Below, piece after piece: positions 53,012 through 64,000 of a stretch of 64,000 nt of DNA (within the stretch, counting starts at the first letter, position 1; the number at the start of each line of letters is the position of its first letter). This DNA is from Hyphomicrobium zavarzinii ATCC 27496 (GTDB taxonomy: Bacteria; Pseudomonadota; Alphaproteobacteria; Rhizobiales; Hyphomicrobiaceae): contig NZ_KB911257.1 in assembly GCF_000383415.1 (NCBI RefSeq), forward strand, positions 286,558 to 350,557, read 5' to 3'. Under the pieces are notes generated by a model. The model was given only the letters and a program-made list of their open reading frames with translations. It did not search any database and was not told the DNA's origin. Position numbers and translations under genes: made by a program.

Positions 53012-54727
53012 TTATACCGATTTTTCCTGGCCTTCGAATACCCAGCGCACTTCGGTTTCCCCGAACGTGGCGCCGCGGGCGACGATCTGCAGCGCCCGCC
53101 TCGGCCCGGCGGAATCCGCGAAATAGGTGCTCTCCTCGATCGCGAGACGGGCGCCTTCGAGGCTGAACCACCAGGTATCGCCGCTCGGGAGCGTGATGAT
53201 GGCGATGTTAGGGTTATCGTCGCGCCAGCAGCGGATGCCCGGATAGAGGTGGAAGTGGATGGCGAACGGCACGTCCTGCCGGAGGCGCATGGTGCCGCTT
53301 TTTCCCGCTATGCGGTCGATGCCCAGCAGGCGGCGGCCGGTTGCGCTCAAGGCCAGCGTGCGGTGGTGGATGAGACCGAACCGGCGCACATAGCCGTCAT
53401 GGCTGGCGGCGATCTCCAGGCTGCCGTCGTGCTCCTCGACGCGATAGGGCACATCTTCAGGAAAGCGGATGGGCGGTCCGCCCACCAAATCCTCGAGCGT
53501 CTTGTGGCGCACCAGCTTGGAGGAAGACTTCTCGCCGAGGCAAAGCGTGTTGTGGCTCGCCGTCGCACGGGACGCCGCCCGCCATTCCGCACTGGCCGAG
53601 CCCGGTGCGCCTCCGTTGACGAGCATCAGCTCGGTTCCCACGCTCATCTCGAACGAGAGACAGCCGGCGTGGGCCTCGGCCGCGGCCTCGAGCGGAGGCG
53701 GCTCCCCCGCGTCCATGATCAGAATGGATGGGCCGCGCTCCAGCCTCAAATACTTCGAGGCAGGTGCCTGCACCGGAATGGTGCCGGGGTTGTCGTCGTA
53801 GACGAGCACGGTCGCGAGACCGGCGGGCGAGGCGACGCCCATGCCGTTGAAGCGCGCGAGCATGCCGTCGCCGAGCCGCATGTATTTCAGCATCGCCAGC
53901 ATCGCCTTCAGCGTGGCGGCGAGCTCCGGCGGCGCGGTGCGGCTGCGGGCCGCGAAGCACTGGTTCAGCGGCAGGAGATCCAGCATCAGCTCCACGAGCA
54001 CGCCTGGATTGCGGCCGATGTGCCCGCCGTCGGAGAGGATCTGCCGGTCGAGCTCCTGCACGAACAGTTTCTCCGTCTCGGCCACCTGACCTTCATGACC
54101 CGAGATGCAGAGCTGCGCGAGCAGAAGCGACAGCAGCGAGAGGAGGCGCGGGTATCCGCTCGGGCTGTTGCGCCAGCTCGCGGCAAGGCGCACGAGCTGG
54201 ACGCCGAGACTTTCGGTGATGATCTCATACGTCTCGGCGTCCGCGTCCTCCAGCAGAAGCGCCGAGTGAGAAATCCACGAGATGAGACGCCGCCCGGTGA
54301 CGTGAGGCTCCCAGGCGAGGCCGCCGCCACTGTTGCCCCGATGGCGCATCGCCCATTCCGCGGCGAGCAGGCGCGCCGTCTCGCGCGCCTCGGGACGCGC
54401 GGCCGCCGCCAAGTGACGAAGCCATCCGAAGCCGTGCAGCTCGCACTCCCAGGCTTCGCTCGGCGGGATGACGTCGAACGGCGAGACGTCGTCGGCAAGC
54501 GCGACGGCGCCCGCTAATCCGAACTGGCCGATCTCGACCTCGTCCCAGAAGCTCGGATCGGCGGTTCTCAGATCCTGCGGAACGATGAGAAGCTGCTCGG
54601 CCGCCGATGCGCCGAACTGCCAGCGGAACGGCGGCGAATAGAGCACCGACGAGATGGCGCCTCGCCTCAGCCGGTCTGCGGCCAGATGCGTGATCCTGAT
54701 CCGCTCTGAGAACTTGAGGCGCGCCAT
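53012..54727 (-). CDS. heparinase II/III family protein
   Basis: Start at ATG 54727 with GAGGGAGAGA upstream. 571 residues: N-terminal alpha/alpha toroid (about 60-310) and the C-terminal beta-sandwich heparinase II/III-like domain (about 310-560), with 'HNTLCLGEKSSS' holding a likely catalytic His/Asn. Members without a signal peptide are frequent next to rsmB and purH in Hyphomicrobiales; the physiological polysaccharide substrate is not known. Placement suggests a long-conserved operon. Confidence 0.9.
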   Translation of the reverse strand: MARLKFSERIRITHLAADRLRRGAISSVLYSPPFRWQFGASAAEQLLIVPQDLRTADPSFWDEVEIGQFGLAGAVALADDVSPFDVIPPSEAWECELHGFGWLRHLAAAARPEARETARLLAAEWAMRHRGNSGGGLAWEPHVTGRRLISWISHSALLLEDADAETYEIITESLGVQLVRLAASWRNSPSGYPRLLSLLSLLLAQLCISGHEGQVAETEKLFVQELDRQILSDGGHIGRNPGVLVELMLDLLPLNQCFAARSRTAPPELAATLKAMLAMLKYMRLGDGMLARFNGMGVASPAGLATVLVYDDNPGTIPVQAPASKYLRLERGPSILIMDAGEPPPLEAAAEAHAGCLSFEMSVGTELMLVNGGAPGSASAEWRAASRATASHNTLCLGEKSSSKLVRHKTLEDLVGGPPIRFPEDVPYRVEEHDGSLEIAASHDGYVRRFGLIHHRTLALSATGRRLLGIDRIAGKSGTMRLRQDVPFAIHFHLYPGIRCWRDDNPNIAIITLPSGDTWWFSLEGARLAIEESTYFADSAGPRRALQIVARGATFGETEVRWVFEGQEKSV

Positions 54728-54846
54728 TCTCTCCCTCGGGCCGCGTACACCGGCCGAACGAATGGGGCCGCCAAACGGCAAGCCCCGCTGGCGGATGGTA
54801 GCACGCCGGATCGCCTGCTCAATCAGCCCGGTTTACTTATGGGGTC

Positions 54847-56262
54847 TCAAAGCTGCTTTCTAAGGCGCGCGGCATAAAATCCATCCAGCCCGGACAGACC
54901 AGGCTCGGCGCGTGGCAGATGGCACGGAAGCGTGCGCAGGTCGCCTTCAGGCGTGAGCCAAGCGCCCTCAATTCCGGCCTCTCCGGCGGCGACAGGCACC
55001 CTCGAAAAATCGCTGTTCAAAGACAGGAAGCGGGCGATCTGCGCAGGCCCTTCCTCGGGCTCCAGAGAACACGTGCAGAAGACGAGCAGTCCGCCGGGAC
55101 GCACCAGATGCGCGGCGTGCTCCAGCAAGCGTTGTTGAAGGGCGACGCGGTCCGATGTGTCGTCCTTGCGCTTCAGATGCAGGATGTCCGGATGGCGGCG
55201 GATGGTTCCGGTGGCGCTGCACGGCGCATCGAGCAGCACGGCGTCGAACTGGCGCCCTGGCGCCCATGCGGTGATGTCGGCCTCCACCCGCTCGGCCTTG
55301 AGGTCCAGGCGGGCGAGGTTCTCAGCAAGGCGCTCGAGGCGCGCCGGCACGTTGTCGACGGCTGTCACCAGAGCACCGGCAGCGGCGAGCTGCGCCGTCT
55401 TGCCGCCGGGCGCCGCGCAGAGGTCCGCGACGTGAAGGCCGGCGACGTCGCCGAGGAGGCGCGCGGGCAGGGAGGCTGCCGCATCCTGCACCCACCAGGC
55501 ACCTTCGGCGTAGCCCTCGATATCCTCGATGCGGCCTCCGCGCTGAAGCCGCACCGTTCCGTTCGGCAGGACTTCTCCGCCGAGCCGCTCGGCCCAGGAT
55601 GCCGGATCCGATTTCACCGAAAGATCGAGCGCGGCTTCCTGGAGCGAGGCGGCAGCGATGTCGCGCGCCTGCGCCTCACCATAGGTCTCGGTCCAGCGGG
55701 CGAGCAGCCACGGCGGCATGTTCACGGTGACGGGATCAAGCTTGGCCAGCACATCCTTCCCCAACGTCGAGACGCGGCGAAGAACGGCGTTGGTCAGGCG
55801 GTCGAAGCGCCGCGCCTTGTGGTCGTCCCGGCATTGATCGACGGCGAGACTGATGGCGGCGTGGGGCGGCGTATCGAGCAGCAAAAGCTGCGCGGCGGCC
55901 GAGAGAAGGATGGGCCACAGGCGACCGCTGTCGGCAGGCAACGGCTTTTCCAGAAATGAGGAGACGACGGCCTGCAACTCGCCCTTTCGGCGCAGCACCG
56001 TCATCACGATCAGACGCGCCAGCGCGCGATCGCGTGGCTCCAGCGGACCGGCGCGCTCGGAGGCCGCCTCGAACGCATCGTCGAGGGCGCGGCCGCGATC
56101 GAGGATCGCCCCGAGGCAGGCGACGGCAAGCGCGCGCGTGGCATAGCCCGCAGGGCGCGGACGGGGGCTGGAAGGTTGCTTGCCGGATTTGCCTGCGACG
56201 ACAGAACCGCGCGCGCCGGAATGGCGGGGGCGCTTTGCGTCAGGGCGGCGCGGAGACGTCAT
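54847..56262 (-). CDS. rsmB: 16S rRNA (cytosine-C5)-methyltransferase RsmB/Sun-like
   Basis: 471 residues. N-terminal NusB-like domain (about 40-170), then the SAM-dependent Rsm domain. 'VADLCAAPGGKTAQLAAAGA' is motif I with the first conserved Cys, 'DAVLLDAPCSATGTIRRHPD' carries the second motif and Cys, and 'LVFCTCSLEPEEG' has the catalytic Cys. The product methylates C967-type cytosine. A Lys/Arg/Pro-rich extension of about 40 residues precedes the NusB domain. It lies downstream of htpX. Confidence 0.95.
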   Translation of the reverse strand: MTSPRRPDAKRPRHSGARGSVVAGKSGKQPSSPRPRPAGYATRALAVACLGAILDRGRALDDAFEAASERAGPLEPRDRALARLIVMTVLRRKGELQAVVSSFLEKPLPADSGRLWPILLSAAAQLLLLDTPPHAAISLAVDQCRDDHKARRFDRLTNAVLRRVSTLGKDVLAKLDPVTVNMPPWLLARWTETYGEAQARDIAAASLQEAALDLSVKSDPASWAERLGGEVLPNGTVRLQRGGRIEDIEGYAEGAWWVQDAAASLPARLLGDVAGLHVADLCAAPGGKTAQLAAAGALVTAVDNVPARLERLAENLARLDLKAERVEADITAWAPGRQFDAVLLDAPCSATGTIRRHPDILHLKRKDDTSDRVALQQRLLEHAAHLVRPGGLLVFCTCSLEPEEGPAQIARFLSLNSDFSRVPVAAGEAGIEGAWLTPEGDLRTLPCHLPRAEPGLSGLDGFYAARLRKQL

Positions 56263-56363
56263 CGGAGCTTTTCACCGGGGTTGGGCTGGACGCCATAGCA
56301 TCCGCTCCGGCTTCCTTGGCCGGAGCGGAGAAGCCCGTCAAGCACCGCGTCGCCGCGACCCGG

Positions 56364-57335
56364 CTAACCCCAGGGTCCGCGCGTAGAGCTGCCCGCTCCG
56401 CGCGACGGGTCCGACCAGGGGCCCGAGCCGCCCGGCGATACGTCCGGCCCACCGAGGTTGACGCCGCTGCGCATCATTTCCTGCGCCAGCGCCTCTAAGG
56501 CCGCGATGCGGTTCTCGGTGTTGGGATGGGTCGAGAACAGGTTGTCCATCCCCTGGCCGGTCAGCGGATTGATAATGAACATGTGGGCTGCGGCCGGCAC
56601 CTGCTCCGCCTCCTCGTTGGGGATGCGCTGCGCGGCGTTGTGGATCTTGAAGAGAGCGGACGAGAGCCAGCGCGGGTTGCCGCAGATGAGAGCGCCCATG
56701 CGGTCGGCGCTGTACTCACGCGAGCGGCTGATCGCCATCTGCACGAGCATGGCGGCGAAAGGCGCGACCAGCATGGCGAGGATGGCGCCGATCATTCCCA
56801 CGCCACCGCCGCGCTCGTCGCGGTTTCCGCCGAACAACATGCCGAACTGAAGATACTGGGCGAGCATCGAGATGGCGCCGCCGATGGTGGCGGCGACGGT
56901 CATCGTCAACGTGTCGCGGTTCTTGATGTGCGCCAGCTCGTGCGCGATGACGCCCGCGATCTCCTCGCGGTTCAGCGTTTCGAGAAGGCCCGAGGACGCG
57001 GCGACGGCCGCTCGCTGCGGGCTGCGCCCGGTCGCGAAAGCATTCGGCTGCGGATTGTGCATGATGAAAACGCGCGGCATGGGCAGCTCCGCGCGGCGCG
57101 CCAAGTCCCGCACGAGGCCGTAATATTCAGGTGCTGTGCGTTCGTCCACCTCCTGGGCCTGGAACATCTTGAGCACCATCGTGTCCGAGTTCCAGAGGCT
57201 GAACAGGTTCATGGCCAGCGCCACGAAGAACGCAATGACCATGCCCTGCTGACCACCGACAGCCGCGCCCATGGCCACGAAAATGGCCGTCAGCGCAGCG
57301 AGCAGAAAAGCTGTCTTGGCGTAGTTCATCGGCAT
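56364..57335 (-). CDS. htpX: zinc metalloprotease HtpX
   Basis: 323 residues; GGAG eight bases before ATG 57335. Two N-terminal membrane helices (about 8-25 and 30-48), the zinc motif '[16 protein letters not shown]' and the third ligand Glu in '[12 protein letters not shown]', plus two further helices between (about 150-210). A membrane protease that removes damaged membrane proteins alongside FtsH. The C-terminal 30 residues are Gly/Pro/Ser-rich. It is divergent from the SDHAF4 homologue. Confidence 0.95.
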   Translation of the reverse strand: MPMNYAKTAFLLAALTAIFVAMGAAVGGQQGMVIAFFVALAMNLFSLWNSDTMVLKMFQAQEVDERTAPEYYGLVRDLARRAELPMPRVFIMHNPQPNAFATGRSPQRAAVAASSGLLETLNREEIAGVIAHELAHIKNRDTLTMTVAATIGGAISMLAQYLQFGMLFGGNRDERGGGVGMIGAILAMLVAPFAAMLVQMAISRSREYSADRMGALICGNPRWLSSALFKIHNAAQRIPNEEAEQVPAAAHMFIINPLTGQGMDNLFSTHPNTENRIAALEALAQEMMRSGVNLGGPDVSPGGSGPWSDPSRGAGSSTRGPWG

Positions 57336-57505
57336 CCGTCACTCCATCCCGCCCGAAGGCAGGCCTCCTTTAAGCTTCACGTTCGAGGCCCGGTCGTTCA
57401 AGCGCCTCGCGCGATCTTTCGAGACTGCTATATAGGAAGGGGTCTGGCGCGAGACCAGAATCCCTCTCCTCGCTCCGTCCCGACGACAAGGGTCCTATTT
57501 GCGCA

Positions 57506-57742
57506 ATGACGACGCCGATCGACAAGCTCCCGACAGATCCCGAGGTTTCGGCCGAATCCGTGCCAAAGCGGACATTGTCGCCGGAAGCGCAGCGGGCGCT
57601 TCAGGAGGCGGCGGAGCGGCGGGAGGCGGCCGAAGAGGCGGCCCAAAGCAACGCCAAGCGTCCCGAAGTCGGCGGCCGGGATGGCCCGGAGCCCACGCGC
57701 TACGGCGACTGGGAAAAGGGCGGGATCATCAGCGATTTCTGA
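57506..57742 (+). CDS. succinate dehydrogenase assembly factor 4 homologue (DUF1674)
   Basis: 78 residues. The C-terminal 'GGRDGPEPTRYGDWEKGGII' followed by SDF is the defining motif of DUF1674, the family of mitochondrial SDHAF4/bacterial SdhE-unrelated factors that bind flavinylated SdhA during complex II assembly. The N-terminal half is polar and disordered-looking. It is divergent from htpX, a conserved pairing in Hyphomicrobiales. Confidence 0.9.
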   Translation: MTTPIDKLPTDPEVSAESVPKRTLSPEAQRALQEAAERREAAEEAAQSNAKRPEVGGRDGPEPTRYGDWEKGGIISDF

Positions 57743-57999
57743 GCCCCGATCGGCCGCGTCCCTCCGCCTGTCCCGAAATGATCGCTGGCATGGAGAGGCA
57801 TCGTAAGCCTCTGAGATTTCCCCTGCGCGGATGGCTGTATTCCAACGCACTGCATAACCTAACTTTTTCTTCCTGTTAACACTCCTTTAACCGGGTCTGC
57901 AGACGCGCCCGGACCAGACGCGCACGCCCGCATTTCCGGCACCTCGGTTGCACGAGCCATCCCAAGAAAATTTGGACTGGCTCAACGAGAGACACACCG
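57743..57999. other. promoter gap before the TadG-like gene
   Basis: 256 bases without a gene. It contains 'TAACACTCCTTTAACC' and an AT-rich stretch near 57850-57890, plausible for a regulated promoter. No consensus could be fixed. Confidence 0.35.
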
Positions 58000-59214
58000 A
58001 TGCGCGGATGGCTGATTGAAAAAACAAGAAGCTTCAAGGGCGACGAACAAGGCAGCGTCGCCGTCATCTTCTCGATGATGCTCGTGGTGCTGGTGTTCGC
58101 GGCCGGCATCGCGGTGGACTACGGACGCACGCTCCATGCGCGCTCGACGCTGATCTCGGCGGCGGACGCTGCCGCGCTTGCTGCCGGGCGCGCGCTCGGC
58201 GAGGGCACACGTACGGATGGCGAGCTCAAGGCGCTCGCGGAAACCTACTTCAAGGAGAACATCGGCGACGGCATGGCGTTCGGCGACGTGACCGATTTCG
58301 CCGTCTCCATCGACAGGCAATCCGGCAAAGTGCGGGTCGATGCATCGGCGAACGTCCCGATGACGCTCACGCGTGTCGCCGGCTTCGACACCATCGAGGT
58401 GCCGGCTATGGCCGAAACGATCTCGTCCCAGCGCGACATCGAGCTGGCCCTGGTGCTCGACGTGACCGGCTCGATGGGAAGCCCGTCGTCCAAGATTGCA
58501 GATCTGCGCACGGCCGCCGCCGATCTCGTCGAGCTGATGCTTCCAGACGAAGGTCGTCCCGGCAAGGTGCGCATCGGGCTTGCGCCTTACGCGGCGAGCC
58601 TCAACGCGGGCAGCTATTTCAAAACCGTGACCGGCCGCTCGAGCGGCACGGGCTGCGTGTTCGAGCGCAGCGGCTCTGCTCGCTTCAGCGAAAGCGCACC
58701 CGGCACCGGAGCCTACCTCGGCTACAACAAGGACGTCGAATGCCCGTCCGCGACGGTGCAGGCGCTGACCGACAGGAAGGCGACGCTGAAATCGCAGATC
58801 GCGGCGCTGCGTCCGAACGGAAACACGGCGGGCCACATCGGCACGGCGTGGGGCTGGTATCTCCTTTCTCCGCGCTGGAGCGGCGTCTGGCCGTCGGCCA
58901 GCAAGCCCGCGGCCTACGATCCCAAGACGACGATCAAGGCCGTTCTCCTCATGACAGACGGCGAGTTCAACACCGAGTACGTCGCGGCGAACGGCAGCTC
59001 GTCGGCCCAGGCGCGCGCGCTCTGCACGAACATGAAAGCGCAAGGCGTCGTGGTCTACGCGGTGGGCTTCATGGCGGGACGCACGGCCGAAAAGCTTCTC
59101 AGCGAATGCGCCACCTCCGCCAACCACTACTTCTCCGCTTCCGACGGCGATGCGCTCAAAATGGCCTTCCAATCGGTGGGCCGCAGCCTGACGGATCTGC
59201 ATCTCACGCAATAA
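58000..59214 (+). CDS. TadG-like pilus assembly protein with VWA domain
   Basis: 404 residues. N-terminal TadE/TadG-like helix ('GSVAVIFSMMLVVLVFAAGI', about residues 17-40) followed by 'DYGRTLHARSTLISAADAAA'. The von Willebrand A domain (about 147-390) begins 'IELALVLDVTGSMGSPSSKI', with the metal-site motif D-x-T/S-x-S (DVTGSMG). A pseudopilin-like subunit exported by the Tad machinery and possibly involved in surface adhesion. It is alone here; no other tad gene is in the window. Confidence 0.9.
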   Translation: MRGWLIEKTRSFKGDEQGSVAVIFSMMLVVLVFAAGIAVDYGRTLHARSTLISAADAAALAAGRALGEGTRTDGELKALAETYFKENIGDGMAFGDVTDFAVSIDRQSGKVRVDASANVPMTLTRVAGFDTIEVPAMAETISSQRDIELALVLDVTGSMGSPSSKIADLRTAAADLVELMLPDEGRPGKVRIGLAPYAASLNAGSYFKTVTGRSSGTGCVFERSGSARFSESAPGTGAYLGYNKDVECPSATVQALTDRKATLKSQIAALRPNGNTAGHIGTAWGWYLLSPRWSGVWPSASKPAAYDPKTTIKAVLLMTDGEFNTEYVAANGSSSAQARALCTNMKAQGVVVYAVGFMAGRTAEKLLSECATSANHYFSASDGDALKMAFQSVGRSLTDLHLTQ

Positions 59215-59330
59215 CGTCCGCCCGCACCGCTCCCGCTCTTCATCTCGGCCGCGTTGCTGCCCAGCCCGCGAGGCTTTAGGGTAGCGCCGGGATTGGGGAG
59301 CCGGCAGCACTCGCGGGTGCAGGGGGACGG

Positions 59331-60044
59331 ATGCGAAGAAAGCCACGACGTCTATTCTCGAAGCTCCTGCTGCTGCTCTTTCTGGCCGTCGCCGTCGTGG
59401 GCGGCTTCTGGTTCGGTCTCATCCCGCAACGGCTGAGCCCGTTCAGCCCGATCTCACTCGAAAATCCGCCGTCGTTCTTTGTCGACCCCAAGCTCTCAGC
59501 GCTGCGGTTCGATCCCGTGCTGTGCAACGCTGTGCTCAAGGAGCCGCACATCGACGCGACGCAGATACCGGATCGTCCCATGAAGGACGGCTGCGGGTGG
59601 GAGAACGCGGTGCGTTTCACCACCACGGGCGGCGCGAAGATCGGCGTCGAGCCTCTCACGTGCGAGATGGCGGCGGCGCTGACGCTCTGGGTGGAGCACG
59701 AGGTGCAGCCGCTCGCGAAAGAGATGTTCGGGCAAGAGGTGGTGCGCCTCGGCGACATGGGGACTTACGGCTGCCGCAATATCGTCGGCAATCCGTTCTG
59801 GAAGGGCGTGCGCAGTCAGCACGCCACCGCGAACGCCATCGACATCTCAGGCTTCACGCTCGCCGATGGCCGGTCGATCAGCCTGCTCAAGGACTGGAAG
59901 GGATCGGGCAAGGAAAGCGAGTTCCTGCGCAAGGTGCACAGGCGGGCGTGCAAGTATTTCCGCGTCTCGCTGGGTCCGGACTTCAACGCCGCGCACAACA
60001 ATCATTTCCATTTCGACCGCGGCCTGATGTGGACGTGCCGCTAG
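59331..60044 (+). CDS. extensin-like protein, exported
   Basis: 237 residues with one N-terminal membrane/signal segment (about residues 10-30, 'LLLLLFLAVAVVGGFWFGL'). The extensin-like C-terminal domain covers about 65-235, with 'CGWENAVRF', 'GTYGCRNI', 'QHATANAIDISGF' and 'AHNNHFHFDRGLM'. The His/Asp pattern resembles D-Ala-D-Ala carboxypeptidase/peptidase M15-like folds, so a peptidoglycan role is plausible. It is common in Hyphomicrobiales. Confidence 0.88.
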   Translation: MRRKPRRLFSKLLLLLFLAVAVVGGFWFGLIPQRLSPFSPISLENPPSFFVDPKLSALRFDPVLCNAVLKEPHIDATQIPDRPMKDGCGWENAVRFTTTGGAKIGVEPLTCEMAAALTLWVEHEVQPLAKEMFGQEVVRLGDMGTYGCRNIVGNPFWKGVRSQHATANAIDISGFTLADGRSISLLKDWKGSGKESEFLRKVHRRACKYFRVSLGPDFNAAHNNHFHFDRGLMWTCR

Positions 60045-60054
60045 GCCGCCGGGA

Positions 60055-60849
60055 TCAGTCTCCGAGGCGGGCAGCGCCGATAATGGGGCCGGTGCTCGCT
60101 TCCTGGATCAGCACGATCAGATCCTCGGTCTCGGGGCGCATGATGGCGGCGCGGGCGAGGCGGATGGTGGCGGGCCGGCCGTTCCACAGCCCGACGGGGG
60201 TCAGCTCGCGCACGACGTTGTAGTAGGTCAGCGTCTTGCCGTTGTTCTCGCCGCCCCGCACCGACACCTGCGCCGACTTCTGCACCACGGCCAGCCATAT
60301 GGTGGCCTCCTTCGGCTCTGATCCGGCAGGCGCGGCGCCTGCTTCGATGATGATGTTGGAGCCGTAGTGCCAGAAATGCACGGGCACGCGGCTGCTGGAC
60401 AGGGCCGTCTCAGTGGCTCGCACCGCACGGTCGATCTCCGACTGGCTCGAGCCCAGCACCTCGGCGGCGCCGTTCACCACAGCCTGCGGCGTGTAGACGG
60501 TGCCAATACCGAAGCGTTTCGCGTACTCGCGCTGGCGCTCGGCATTGCGCGGGCCGGCAAGCGTGTCCTTCCAGCCGAGGTAGTCCCAGTAGTCGATGGG
60601 CAGCGACAGGCCGACGATATTCTGCTGATCGAGATATTGTTTGAGCAGGGCGTCGGCCGCCGGGCAATCGGAGCAGCCCTGGCTCGTGAACATTTCGATG
60701 ACAGCGCGCGGCGGACCGCTTCGCTGCACCATCTCCGGCATCTGCTCGGTCTCGGCGTTGGCGAGCACGGGCGCCAACAGCACGGTCGCGGCCATGAGCG
60801 CCAAGCGGCGCGCAAAACGTAGGGCTCTCGACACGGTGTCCTTTTGCAT
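60055..60849 (-). CDS. DUF1223 secreted thioredoxin-like protein
   Basis: 264 residues with a signal peptide (about 1-32, 'LALMAATVLLAPVLANAET'). 'AVIEMFTSQGCSDCPAADAL' holds the CxxC pair (CSDC) of a thioredoxin-like fold; 'YTPQAVVNGAAEVLG' includes the cis-Pro position. This is the DUF1223 pattern. Its reductase or isomerase activity is untested. It is convergent with the extensin-like gene ten bases away. Confidence 0.88.
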   Translation of the reverse strand: MQKDTVSRALRFARRLALMAATVLLAPVLANAETEQMPEMVQRSGPPRAVIEMFTSQGCSDCPAADALLKQYLDQQNIVGLSLPIDYWDYLGWKDTLAGPRNAERQREYAKRFGIGTVYTPQAVVNGAAEVLGSSQSEIDRAVRATETALSSSRVPVHFWHYGSNIIIEAGAAPAGSEPKEATIWLAVVQKSAQVSVRGGENNGKTLTYYNVVRELTPVGLWNGRPATIRLARAAIMRPETEDLIVLIQEASTGPIIGAARLGD

Positions 60850-61178
60850 GATCCGAGCGCGTACCGTCGTCCGCCGTGCCTAAGTGCGGTGTGCGGACCT
60901 GGAGCTTAAAACCGCGATTCCCGCCATGAGCCGAACCGGTCTCAGGCGATCAGGGTCCAAGGCGCACATCCGCGCCTTCCCTAGATTGATAAGATCTGAC
61001 GGGCCGATGGTCCAGGGTGTGCGATCCCCGAGAGGGATCAACATACGCCCGTGCGCAATGGAGCCCTAAGCCTTTGGCGAAAAGATAAATTCCGACATCT
61101 GACAGACGCGGCCGAGGCGATCATGAAAAAAAGATCATGATTGCCTCGGGCTGATTGGTGTCGGTTCGGGCAGCGCGC
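60850..61178. other. intergenic region before acnA
   Basis: 328 bases without a recognisable gene. It contains the promoter region of the DUF1223 gene and, at its right side, the acnA terminator. A stretch near 60982-61045 has a small hairpin (ATCCC…GGGAT). Confidence 0.4.
61112..61149 (-). terminator. terminator-like hairpin of acnA with T-rich loop
   Basis: CCGAGGC-ATCATG arms (with one G-T pair) form a 14-base-pair stem. On the minus strand the loop reads ATCTTTTTTT. It begins 29 bases past the acnA stop. The T run lies in the loop, not after the stem, which is unusual for an intrinsic terminator. Confidence 0.6.
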
Positions 61179-63908
<2,730 letters not shown>

Positions 63909-64000
63909 GTTTCTTCTCCTTGAGGCGGGATGTTTCGAGCGGACCGAAACGAGAAATTTCTGGCCGCGTTACGCTTGGCGGGACGTGCCCAGCAGGACGC

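Overview
The window comes from a high-GC alphaproteobacterium, most likely of the order Hyphomicrobiales (Rhizobiales). This rests on gene content: DUF2865, DUF2794, DUF1674/SDHAF4, ELM1-like and phasin proteins, a hemC-hemD-mitofilin-like-hemY cluster, and the neighbourhood SDHAF4 / htpX-rsmB-heparinase-purH. Genus cannot be fixed from the sequence alone.

Layout. (1) 1-1.14 kb is chromosomal backbone: the end of an unidentified membrane protein, a PetM-like protein, and tRNA-Ser(GGA). (2) 1.14 to about 16.5 kb is an integrated mobile element. It starts with a P4-type integrase directly after the tRNA, followed by an AlpA/excisionase-like protein, an unknown protein, a replication-initiator-like protein and a phage tail fragment (GTA-gp10-like chaperone, HK97-gp10-like protein, tape measure). 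No head, portal or terminase gene is present. Its second half holds a HEPN-like protein, an unusual 0.7-kb array of sequence-diversified direct/inverted repeats, a divergent XRE regulator and second tyrosine recombinase around a palindromic operator, a BECR-like candidate nuclease, small membrane proteins, a truncated defence-like ORF, a membrane protein with Gly/Asn repeats and a winged-helix tail, and two small DNA-binding proteins. (3) 16.6-26.2 kb: a giant MscS channel, an ELM1-like protein, an unknown membrane protein, a phasin, an SDR and small stress-type proteins. (4) 26.5-32.3 kb: tRNA-Thr(CGT), a methyltransferase-EVE pair, gpsA, tsaD, then divergent hemC-hemD. (5) 32.3-38 kb: a mitofilin-like coiled-coil protein, hemY, and acetyl-CoA synthetase with a strong terminator. 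(6) 38.2-47.1 kb: an M3 oligopeptidase, DUF2794, a Bax-inhibitor-1 protein, a YbbAP-type ABC exporter divergent from a TesA-like esterase, and thpR. (7) 47.1-49.2 kb: two tandem DUF2865 genes. (8) 49.3-57.7 kb: a UMF1-type MFS transporter, and an apparent minus-strand operon htpX, rsmB, heparinase II/III, purH, GNAT, divergent from SDHAF4. (9) 57.9-64 kb: a TadG-like VWA protein, an extensin-like protein, a DUF1223 protein and aconitase AcnA.

The backbone is ordinary housekeeping: haem synthesis, tRNA and rRNA modification, purine synthesis, the TCA cycle and envelope maintenance. The interest lies in the element. Its most striking part is the repeat array at about 9.79-10.49 kb. Successive blocks share the layout 'two or three direct copies plus an inverted copy' but each uses a different core sequence. 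In the two best-aligned neighbours the bases change together so that pairing is kept. I know of no named feature that fits it.
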